Made by a program: the position numbers and the translations under genes | DNA from: Mailhella massiliensis | Lineage (GTDB): Bacteria; Desulfobacterota; Desulfovibrionia; Desulfovibrionales; Desulfovibrionaceae | Length of the DNA stretch: 7,463 bases | Direction: 5' to 3' | Assembly: GCF_020741395.1 (NCBI RefSeq) | Contig: NZ_DYZA01000143.1 | Span: 1-7,463 of the forward strand | Part shown: positions 1 to 6,184 of the stretch, one piece after another | Layout of the letters: each line of letters opens with the position of its first letter | Position numbering within the stretch: position 1 is the stretch's first letter | Notes under the pieces: model-generated | Told to the model about the DNA's origin: nothing | What the model saw: the letters and a program-made list of their open reading frames with translations, nothing else | Database searches by the model: none

Positions 1-225
1 GGCGGAACCAAGAAAGGCGTTGTTTTTCAAGGCCTGGTTTACTTGCCGGATGAATGCTTTCAGAAAGGCGTTTCCCAGCGTATGGCTTTCTTGAGGATCA
101 AGAAGCCATGCGATCAGCTGCGAGGTGCCGAGCTCATTGAGAGAGGTAAAATCAAAGATGTTGTTCTTTTGGGAATAGTTGATGACATCCGTATCTTGTG
201 CAAAGTTTTCTATGCAACGGTCCAT
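1..225 (-). CDS. PD-(D/E)XK nuclease superfamily protein, N-terminal part (partial)
   Basis: Only the first 75 residues lie in the window; the gene continues past position 1. The protein starts MDRCIENF. Residues about 22-60 carry NIFDF, then NELGTSQLIAWLLDP, then ESHTLGNAFLKAFI. This resembles the N-terminal signature of the PF14281 group of PD-(D/E)XK nucleases (an E-x-x-x-S-x-x-L/I-A-W-L-L-D-P helix followed by H-x-L-G-x-x-F-L). The catalytic core is not visible. I chose the ATG at 225 because AAAGG lies 7 bases upstream; three ATGs 45-54 bases further upstream are in frame but lack a clear ribosome binding site. A weak promoter-like pair lies upstream on the minus strand (TATGAT at 275-280, poor -35 at 297-302). 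GC content is about 46%, far below the neighbouring genes, which suggests an acquired accessory gene. Its cellular role (defence, repair or other) cannot be told from this fragment. Confidence 0.72.
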   Translation of the reverse strand, partial: MDRCIENFAQDTDVINYSQKNNIFDFTSLNELGTSQLIAWLLDPQESHTLGNAFLKAFIRQVNQALKNNAFLGSA

Positions 226-713
226 GACTGTGCCTTTCTGCTGTGGTCGGAAGGGAAGAATGGTGATGGCCATCATCATATCCCATTGTTATTTGTTGTT
301 CCAGCAAAAACAGGTATGTTTTAAGCCTTTCTGGGGCATGATGCAGGGAAAGTGCGTTGCCGTCCGGGTGTTCTGCACAGTTTTCTCTCTCGTTTTCTGT
401 TTTTTTCCCTTCGGCATACCGTCTTCTCCCCATCCCCCCTTCCTGTTCGCGTCTTCTGCCGTTTCCGCGCGCCTGCCCCTTGCCGTTCGTTCTCTCGCTT
501 TTCGTCCTGCGCTTCGTCTTCCTTGTCTCTCTTCACGTCCGTTTTTCCGCGCCGCCCGTGGTCTTCGGCGCTCTATCTTCCTTCCGCGCGTCTTTGTTCT
601 TGCTTCGTCTTTCATTCATCTCTGAGTGACCTTGCGGAGGCGGGGTGCACCGTCGTTTCGTCTTTCCGCCGTGCGGCATCCTTCCCTTCCCCTTGCTCCC
701 CCCCCCTCCGGGC
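226..713. other. Gene-free stretch with a pyrimidine-rich, adenine-poor tract
   Basis: I see no supportable gene here. About 226-345 is AT-rich leader of the nuclease gene. About 360-625 is strongly pyrimidine-rich on the plus strand: lines 421-480 and 481-540 each have only 11 purines in 60 bases, and adenine is almost absent (2 in 120). Every stop codon, read on either strand, needs an A on the plus strand or an A/T pairing that this tract rarely provides, so open frames on both strands are expected by chance. They encode low-complexity Arg/Lys-rich or Ser/Phe-rich strings with no domain. The palindrome GGTGCACC lies at 644-651. No tRNA or other RNA gene was recognised. Confidence 0.6.
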
Positions 714-746
714 AAAAAAATCCCCCGTCGGGGAACCGGCGGGGGA
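714..746 (-). terminator. Rho-independent terminator of the birA-pyc operon
   Basis: Read on the minus strand, 746-721 forms TCCCCCG-C-CGG, loop TTCC, CCG-A-CGGGGGA: seven outer pairs, one C-A mismatch, then three inner pairs. Seven T follow directly (720-714). It begins 22 bases after the carboxylase stop codon, the expected place for an intrinsic terminator. On the plus strand the hairpin is preceded rather than followed by its homopolymer run, so it acts on minus-strand transcription only. Confidence 0.93.
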
Positions 747-768
747 AGGTGTCGGAGGTTATGCGCTT

Positions 769-3700
769 TTATTCCTGCGTTTCTTCCTTGGCCACGGCAG
801 AGCCGCACCAGGGGCAGAACTTCATGGCCGCCGAGGGCAGGGGCTTGCCGCACTCGGGGTTGGAGCATACGGTGGGGCAGGGGCCGAGTTCCACGATGAG
901 CTCGCCTTCGCGCACGGGGATCATCTTGCGCGTGGCCTGGTAGTCGGCCGTCTTGAGCACGCGCTTGACGATGCCGTCGGTGGGCGCGAGCACGGCCTTT
1001 TCCTGCTTCATGATGGAGATGTTGAACAGTTCGTCCCCGGCCTTCACGATATCGCCGGGCTTGACGTACATCACCCACAGGTCGCCGTTGGACGGCGCGG
1101 GAACGTGGTAGATGTTGTTCTCGTCGGCCATGGTGGTGTCCGCGGCGGCCATGCGGCCTTCGGCCACCTTCACTTCATGGCTGATGATGATGGAGTCGAA
1201 GCTGTAGCGCACCGTTACCGTGCCGTGGTCGCTCACCGGGCTGATGCGGAAGATAGTCATCTTGTGCGGCTTGCCGCTGGAATCGGTGAACTGGAGCTCC
1301 TGGCCGAGCTTCAGGCCCTCGAACCATGCATGCAGGGGCAGGCGGTTGGGATCGCCGTACTTCTTCACGAACTGTATGGTCTTCACCGCGTCGCCGGGGT
1401 GGTTCAGGTACATGACGAGCTCTTCGTCGTTGGGAGCGCGCTTGAGGATGTCGGCGCAGGCCTTTTCCTCGGCTTCCACGTTCACGTCCTTGAGGTGGTC
1501 GAGGGGCGAATCCTCGGTGCGCGAGGCCAGGGCGGAGCGGTAGCCCGCGCTGCCGAAGGCGCTTTCATACACCCAGTCTTCCGGGAAGCCCAGGGGCAGG
1601 CGGCCGAACTTGCCGAGCAGGAGATTCCTGAAGGCGTCGTTGCAGTCGCGGTAGATATCGAGGCGCTGCTCGCGCAGGATATCGTCCACCTGATCCTCGG
1701 GCGTGACGGCGGCAAGCTCGGCCACGCGGATGAGTTCCTGCACGCCCTTTTCGCCGCTGCGCTTGAAGGCGTTGGTCACGGCGAGGAAGGCGGTATTCCA
1801 GGTGATCTGGGAGCCGGGCGTCACGTCGTGATAGCGCACGATCCGGCGTATGGACGCAAGGAAGCGCAGCATGTGCGGCAGAAGCTGTATGTAGCCCTGC
1901 TTCATGGCGCCTTCCTGCGAGGAGGAAGTCGCGCCGCCGGGCATGCAGTGGCGCACCGCGTCGTAGTCCGTGCCCTGGAAGTAGGGCGAGCAGTAACGGT
2001 CGTAGAAGGGCATGATCTGCTTGAGCACGAAGTTGGCCTGGCTGATCATATCCTTGTTGACCATGGTCTTGAGGCCGAGTTCCCCTTCCATGTAGGCCAC
2101 CGTGGCGAGCACGTCGCCCTGGCCGTAGGTGCGCACGCTCGCGCCGAGGCCCGTATCCACGATCTGCACGCCGGCCTTGGCCGCCGCGCCCACGGCCGGG
2201 ATGAACAGCCCGTCGGTGGTGTGGCGGTGATAGTGTAGCACAAGGTCGGGCCAGCGCTTCCTGATAGCCGTGGCGAGGTTCGCGATGAAGGAGGGCGGGC
2301 AGATGCCGGCCATGTCCTTGAGGCCGAGGATGATCATGCGCGAGGCGTCCTTCTGGTTGCAGCCCGCGATGTTCCCCACCATGTCGAGGGTGGCGGCCGT
2401 CACGTCGAGGTAGTGATCCACGTCGAAGCCCTTGGCCACGGAGATGGACAGGGCGGGCTCGAAGACCACATCGTTGCGCGAGAGCACCACTTCGGCGATG
2501 GGCCGCATGTTGCGCATGTCGTTCAAGAAGTCGAAGCAGCGTATGATCTGGTAGTTGTCGCAGATCATTTCGCCCGTGATGTTCATGAGGTTGCGCGGCT
2601 GCGGGGTGTAGCCGAGCACGTTGGTGGAGCGCACGAGAAGCTGCTTGAGCGTCTTCGGCGCGAACTGGTTCCAGGCCTGCGCTTCGCTGAAGGGGTAAGT
2701 CATGTTGGCCATCATGGCCACATGGAAGTGCGCGCCGCCGCCGTTTTCCAGCGAGAAGAAGTTGCACGAATCAAGGTAGGGCCCGATGAGCGCGTCTTCG
2801 GCAAGGCGGAAGCGGTTGCCGGTGTTGGACTGCGTCATGTCGCGGGTGGTGGTGTCGGTGAAGTGCACCGCCTTGGAATCGCGCAGGAATTCCAGAAGCT
2901 GGTCGCGTTCGTGCGGGTAGGGGCTCGGCGCATAGCGGTCCGCTCCCGAAATGTGCGGCAGAACGGGCTCGAAGGCGGGCAGGCGCGGCGTGTCCACGGA
3001 GCGGTACGCCCCGAGCTGCACGAAGGGGTTGTAGCCCTTGGCCGAGATTTCCGCCACGAGGTGGCTCAGGCGTTCGCCTTCGGGCGCGATGTCCTGATAA
3101 TCGAAAAGCTCCGGCGTGTTGGCCACGAAGTTCGTGTCGAAGTTCGCGGAACGGAACTGTTCGTTCTGCAGGATATGGCGATAGAAGGGGATCGTCGTCT
3201 TGATGCCGGAGATGGTGTATTCCTCCAGCGCACGGTCCATGACGCTGAGGATACGTTCCCAGCTCTTGCCGAAGGCGATGAGCAGCGCGCCTGCGGAATC
3301 GTAGTTGGAGGGGAAGTCGTAGCCCGAGCAGAGGTTGGAGTCGAGGCGGATGCCGGGGCCGCCGGGCGATTCGTAGCGCACCACGCGGCCGCAGTTGGGC
3401 GTGAAGTTGTTCTGCGGGTCTTCGCAGTTGATGCGCACCTGCATGGCCCAGTTCTGGGGCCTGGTGTTCTCCTCATCGAAGGGGAGCTTCGCGCCGAAGG
3501 CTACGGCGATCTGCGCGCCCACAAGGTCGATGCCGTAGCGGCTTTCGGTGATGCCGTGCTCCACCTGGAGGCGGGTGTTCACTTCGATCATGTAGGGCGT
3601 GCCGTCCTGCGTGACGAGGAATTCCACCGTGGCCAAGGAATAGTAGTTCACCGCCTTCACCAGGGCGCGCGCGTATTCTTTAAGCTGTGCGCGCAGCTTT

Positions 3701-4485
3701 TCCGTCATGCCCGGCCAGGGCGAGGGCGTGATTTCCACAAGCTTCTGATGGTTGCGCTGCACCGTGCAGTCGCGTTCGTCGAAGGCGAACACGTTGCCGT
3801 ACTGGTCGGCAATGACCTGAATCTCGATGTGGCGCACATGCTCAAGGTAGCGCTCCACGAAAAGCCGCGGGTTGCCGAAGGAGGCTTCCGCCATGGTGGA
3901 GGCCTTCACAAAGGCGTCTTCCAGCTCCTGCATGGTGCGGATCACGAAAATGCCGCGGCCGCCGCCCCCGCCTTCGGCCTTGAGCATCACGGGCAGGCCT
4001 ATCTTCTTGATGACTTTGCGCGCCCCTTCGATATCCACCGCGCCGTCGGATCCGGGCACCACGGGCACGCCTATCTTCATGGCGAGGTTGCGCGCCTGCA
4101 CCTTGTTGCCCAGGAGGTTCATGGATTCGCAGGTGGAACCGATGAAGGTGATGCCCGATTCGGCGCACTTGCGGGGGAAACTGTCGTCTTCCGAGGCAAA
4201 GCCCCAGCCGGGGTGTATGCCCACCACGCCCCGCGCCTTGGCCTTGCTGATGATGAGGTCAAGGTCGAGATAGGCGGTGGGGTTCGGGCCGAGGAGCATG
4301 AGCTCCTGCGCGGCCGAGGCTGCGGGGGAGGTCTTGTCCACGTCCGTGGCCGTCATGATTGCCACGGCGCCGAAGCGCTCGCGTATGGCGCGGCAGATTC
4401 GCCGCGCGGGGATGCCGCGGTTGGCTACCAGTATGGCCTTGCCCTTGAGCTCGGCCCGGATCTGTTCCATCGTTTTTGCAGACAT
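769..4485 (-). CDS. pyc: Pyruvate-carboxylase-type biotin enzyme with C-terminal zinc ribbon
   Basis: A 1238-residue cytoplasmic biotin enzyme predicted to carboxylate pyruvate to oxaloacetate using ATP and bicarbonate. Biotin carboxylase is at about 15-470: glycine-rich ATP-grasp loop 172-178 (GGGGGRG), K248, E288, E301-N303-R305-Q307-E309 (EVNTRLQVEH) and R351 (RINCEDP) match catalytic positions of the family. The carboxyltransferase barrel is at about 540-840; its likely metal ligands remain: D549 (TTTRDMTQS), carbamylated-type K723 (LGLKDMAG), H753 and H755 (HYHRHTTDG). A linking/tetramerisation region follows to about 1115, then a biotinyl domain with IMKQE at 1158-1162, so K1160 is the biotin site. 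After it come C1207, C1212, C1224 and C1227, a zinc ribbon not usual in this family, which is normally near 1150 residues. Several pyruvate-site motifs differ from textbook enzymes, so the substrate is less certain than the family. The start MSAKTM is preceded by GGAG five bases away; a longer in-frame extension to 4713 overlaps birA and has no family similarity. Confidence 0.9.
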   Translation of the reverse strand: MSAKTMEQIRAELKGKAILVANRGIPARRICRAIRERFGAVAIMTATDVDKTSPAASAAQELMLLGPNPTAYLDLDLIISKAKARGVVGIHPGWGFASEDDSFPRKCAESGITFIGSTCESMNLLGNKVQARNLAMKIGVPVVPGSDGAVDIEGARKVIKKIGLPVMLKAEGGGGGRGIFVIRTMQELEDAFVKASTMAEASFGNPRLFVERYLEHVRHIEIQVIADQYGNVFAFDERDCTVQRNHQKLVEITPSPWPGMTEKLRAQLKEYARALVKAVNYYSLATVEFLVTQDGTPYMIEVNTRLQVEHGITESRYGIDLVGAQIAVAFGAKLPFDEENTRPQNWAMQVRINCEDPQNNFTPNCGRVVRYESPGGPGIRLDSNLCSGYDFPSNYDSAGALLIAFGKSWERILSVMDRALEEYTISGIKTTIPFYRHILQNEQFRSANFDTNFVANTPELFDYQDIAPEGERLSHLVAEISAKGYNPFVQLGAYRSVDTPRLPAFEPVLPHISGADRYAPSPYPHERDQLLEFLRDSKAVHFTDTTTRDMTQSNTGNRFRLAEDALIGPYLDSCNFFSLENGGGAHFHVAMMANMTYPFSEAQAWNQFAPKTLKQLLVRSTNVLGYTPQPRNLMNITGEMICDNYQIIRCFDFLNDMRNMRPIAEVVLSRNDVVFEPALSISVAKGFDVDHYLDVTAATLDMVGNIAGCNQKDASRMIILGLKDMAGICPPSFIANLATAIRKRWPDLVLHYHRHTTDGLFIPAVGAAAKAGVQIVDTGLGASVRTYGQGDVLATVAYMEGELGLKTMVNKDMISQANFVLKQIMPFYDRYCSPYFQGTDYDAVRHCMPGGATSSSQEGAMKQGYIQLLPHMLRFLASIRRIVRYHDVTPGSQITWNTAFLAVTNAFKRSGEKGVQELIRVAELAAVTPEDQVDDILREQRLDIYRDCNDAFRNLLLGKFGRLPLGFPEDWVYESAFGSAGYRSALASRTEDSPLDHLKDVNVEAEEKACADILKRAPNDEELVMYLNHPGDAVKTIQFVKKYGDPNRLPLHAWFEGLKLGQELQFTDSSGKPHKMTIFRISPVSDHGTVTVRYSFDSIIISHEVKVAEGRMAAADTTMADENNIYHVPAPSNGDLWVMYVKPGDIVKAGDELFNISIMKQEKAVLAPTDGIVKRVLKTADYQATRKMIPVREGELIVELGPCPTVCSNPECGKPLPSAAMKFCPWCGSAVAKEETQE

Positions 4486-4495
4486 ATCTACTCCG
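4486..4495 (-). promoter_or_regulatory. Ribosome binding site of pyc overlapping the birA end
   Basis: Minus-strand order is CGGAG (4495-4491), then the birA stop TAG (4490-4488), two bases, then the carboxylase ATG (4485-4483). GGAG lies five bases from the start, supporting this start over the upstream in-frame alternatives. Because the Shine-Dalgarno lies inside the last birA codons, ribosomes finishing birA would uncover or reuse it. Translational coupling is my inference from this spacing. Confidence 0.75.
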
Positions 4496-5528
4496 AAGAG
4501 GAAAGGAAGCCCTCGCCGGGAAGCAGGGAGCCGCCCAGAAAAGTTTCCGTTCCGTAAGCTGTGCTGAGGCGGAGCGCGCCGGATGCCGTCACGCCGTCCA
4601 CGAGCCCCTCGCAGGGTATCCGGGCGAGAGCCTCCCCTTCCGGGCATGCGTCCGCCAGAGTGACGCGGCAGCCCTTGAAGGCGAGATGCTTCTCTGCCAG
4701 GGCGGGCCACCACGGCCTTGGGGCGTCTTTACCTGCATAGCAGGAAAACATGCGCCCCGCAAGTCGCTTCCAAAGCGTGAAAATAGTCACGATATCCTTG
4801 TTTTCCTTGCCGTTTTCCCCCCCTTGCCCCACAAGGGGGAGCCCGCCTTTCCCGCACAGTACCCCGGCGGAGAAAGCGTAGTTATCACGCAGGCTTGAAA
4901 GGGGAGGGCAGGAGGCGAGGTTCAGCCCTGTGCCCGCAATGAGCGCGCCGTGCCGCTCCTCGATGAGCATGCCGCCCACCTTGCGGCAGCCCTCCCTGCC
5001 CGGCATGACGCCCGGCCGGAAGCCTTCGGCGGCCTGAAGAATGTCGTTGGGCCACTTGAGCATGACGGGGCAGCCTTCCCCGCTCAGGGCCTCGGCCGTG
5101 AGCGCGCCGCAGGCGGGCGCGGCGGCAAAGCCTGCAAAGGGGCCGTCCGCAGGCAGGCGCAGGGCGGAGTAGAGGTTGCCGGGAGGAGAGCTCCACGCGC
5201 GGCGCATCTGGCCCCGGCCCGCACTCTGGGAAAGGGAGAGCAGCGAGGCCCACTCCGGGAAAAGCCCGGCCTCCAGAAGCGTGCGCGCCGCATCCAGCGT
5301 GCTCGTGGCCGCCCCGGTGAGGTACACGGGCCCGGGCAGGTCTTCGGCGGGCATCTCCAGCCAGCGCAGGGGGCCGCTGCCGCCCATCTTCCATTCTCCG
5401 TTCCCCGGGGGCGGGGCGAGCGGGGAGGCGGAAAGCCCTTCCAGGGTAAGGGGCCGGGCCGCAGGCTCTTCGCCGTACAGGGGGGGGAGACCTTCGTAAA
5501 GCAGGCGTATCACAGGGGCTTCATTCAT
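4488..5528 (-). CDS. birA: Biotin--[acetyl-CoA-carboxylase/pyruvate carboxylase] ligase
   Basis: A 346-residue biotin-protein ligase that activates biotin with ATP to biotinyl-AMP and transfers it to the biotinyl-domain lysine. Visible motifs: GRG at 104-106 followed by AWSSPPGNLYSAL (the biotinyl-AMP loop; the second G of the classic GRGRRGRxW is R here), KWPND at 158-162, KVGGMLIE with K183 at 183-190, and GTGLNL at 199-204. A C-terminal cap-like domain lies at about 305-336 (GLVDGVTASGALRLST). There is no recognisable N-terminal helix-turn-helix, so it is probably a ligase without the repressor function of E. coli BirA. Instead there is a roughly 65-residue Pro/Gly-rich N-terminal segment and a Gly/Lys-rich insert near 222-246. 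An in-frame TGA nine bases upstream of the ATG fixes the start at or below 5528; its ribosome site (GAAAAG) is weak. The gene sits immediately upstream of its likely substrate gene. Confidence 0.88.
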   Translation of the reverse strand: MNEAPVIRLLYEGLPPLYGEEPAARPLTLEGLSASPLAPPPGNGEWKMGGSGPLRWLEMPAEDLPGPVYLTGAATSTLDAARTLLEAGLFPEWASLLSLSQSAGRGQMRRAWSSPPGNLYSALRLPADGPFAGFAAAPACGALTAEALSGEGCPVMLKWPNDILQAAEGFRPGVMPGREGCRKVGGMLIEERHGALIAGTGLNLASCPPLSSLRDNYAFSAGVLCGKGGLPLVGQGGENGKENKDIVTIFTLWKRLAGRMFSCYAGKDAPRPWWPALAEKHLAFKGCRVTLADACPEGEALARIPCEGLVDGVTASGALRLSTAYGTETFLGGSLLPGEGFLSSSE

Positions 5529-5636
5529 GGCTTTTCAGGGGTAAGAGGTTGGGGCGCAGGGGCCGGGGAAGCAGGGCCGCCCGGCCCAAGAGGGGCGGCT
5601 CCGGCGCCTTCTCCCCCGGGCGGTATCCTTGCAGGG

Positions 5637-5699
5637 GCCGCGCGGGGCGACATTCTTTTCCGGGCTCTTCCCGGGGCCTCCGCGCCCGGTACAGGGGCG
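5637..5699 (+). repeat. 63-bp direct repeat, copy 1
   Basis: Matches 6034-6096 at 61 of 63 positions by eye; the differences are at the 10th and 54th bases. The core has CCGGG-CTCTT-CCCGG (5-bp stem, 5-base loop) followed by another CCCGG, so alternative hairpins compete for the same bases. Flanking sequence does not match copy 2, so the duplicated unit ends sharply. TTGCAG lies just upstream at 5629-5634. It may be a dispersed intergenic element or a duplicated regulatory leader; the strand given is arbitrary. Confidence 0.9.
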
Positions 5700-6023
5700 C
5701 CTTCGGAAGCGTCCGGCCTTATCCCGCCTTGCGGAAGGGCCGTTACGCAGCCGCACGGCCCGGAAAGCGGCCTTGCCTGCTCCCGCCGCGGAGGGGAGCG
5801 CGGACGGGGCGGCCTGTGCCGAAGAAGCTGCGGGGCCGCATCTTTTGCAGGCCCCCGGCCGGAAGCCCCGTTCCCGTTGTTCTTTGCCCCTTCCGCAAGG
5901 GGGCCGGCTCAAGCGGCTTTTGCGCTCCGCCGGGCTTCCGGGAGAGCCGCGCCCGGGGCTTCGGGCGCCCGTTTTTCCTGCCGTCGCCGCGCCTTCCTGC
6001 ACCCGCTTTTTTCCGGCCGGGCA

Positions 6024-6053
6024 TTGACAAGACGCCGCGCGGCGCGACATTCT
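6024..6053 (+). promoter_or_regulatory. Possible sigma-70-type promoter for cca
   Basis: TTGACA at 6024-6029 is a perfect -35 hexamer. Eighteen bases later CATTCT (6048-6053) matches only three of six -10 positions, and GACATT with a 16-base spacer is no better. The site lies about 130-160 bases upstream of cca, and its -10 would fall inside repeat copy 2. It is the best promoter-like site I see for cca, but the weak -10 keeps confidence low. Confidence 0.35.
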
Positions 6054-6096
6054 TTTCCGGGCTCTTCCCGGGGCCTCCGCGCCCGGCACAGGGGCG
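6034..6096 (+). repeat. 63-bp direct repeat, copy 2
   Basis: Second copy, 397 bases downstream of copy 1 in the same orientation and 88 bases before the cca start codon. It begins with the perfect palindrome GCCGCGCGGC, broken in copy 1 by one G/C change. CCGGG is at 6057-6061, CCCGG at 6067-6071, CCGGGG at 6068-6073 and CCCGG at 6082-6086, so the middle segment can pair with either side. Both substitutions between copies fall outside these CCGGG/CCCGG stems. Confidence 0.9.
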
Positions 6097-6184
6097 GGAA
6101 CAGGCTTTCTCTTCTTTTTTCTGCAACAATTCACGTTTCCCCTTGCGGCTCTCGCCCGGCGAGGCCGGAGGGGCGGGGAAGAAC

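Larger units (their letters stand above)
5529..6184. other. GC-rich divergent intergenic region
   Basis: This 656-base region separates the minus-strand birA from the plus-strand cca. It is very GC-rich and full of short self-complementary stretches. It holds two copies of a 63-bp repeat and a -35-like TTGACA. Other hairpins: GCGCCCG/CGGGCGC at 5949-5968 followed by CCG and five T (a poor plus-strand terminator candidate with no obvious gene to serve), and CCCCTT/AAGGGG at 5887-5902. The 12-mer CCTTGCGGAAGG at 5727-5738 recurs as its reverse complement at 5889-5900. Frames are open on both strands, but their products are Arg/Pro/Gly/Ala-rich without domains, and they translate the two repeat copies in different frames, so I call no gene. 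Confidence 0.6.

Noticed and set aside
289..625. Small basic proteins in open frames on the minus strand, and Ser/Phe-rich frames on the plus strand
   Set aside because: They lie in an adenine-depleted tract where stop codons are rare on both strands; products are low complexity, overlap each other in several frames and have no domain.
352..2238. 628-residue plus-strand open frame across the carboxylase
   Set aside because: It is the antisense shadow of the well-supported minus-strand carboxylase and has a His/Val/Gly-rich composition typical of such shadows.
2413..4557. 714-residue plus-strand open frame
   Set aside because: Antisense to conserved biotin carboxylase and carboxyltransferase motifs; no recognisable domain of its own.
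4486..4713. N-terminal extension of the carboxylase to position 4713
   Set aside because: It overlaps the conserved 3' end of birA, lacks family similarity, and the start at 4485 has a good ribosome binding site.
5949..5976. Hairpin GCGCCCG/CGGGCGC followed by five T as a terminator
   Set aside because: The T run is three bases off the stem and no plus-strand gene ends before it, so it is more likely a product of the high GC content.
5535..6134. 199-residue minus-strand frame with GTG start and an AAGGGG upstream
   Set aside because: The ribosome-site match is tempting, but the product is Arg/Pro/Gly/Ala-rich, reads the two 63-bp copies in different frames, and shows no domain.
5549..6184. 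Extended N-terminus of cca in the same frame
   Set aside because: The extra 212 residues are low complexity and pass through the repeats; the family normally begins just before GGxVRD.
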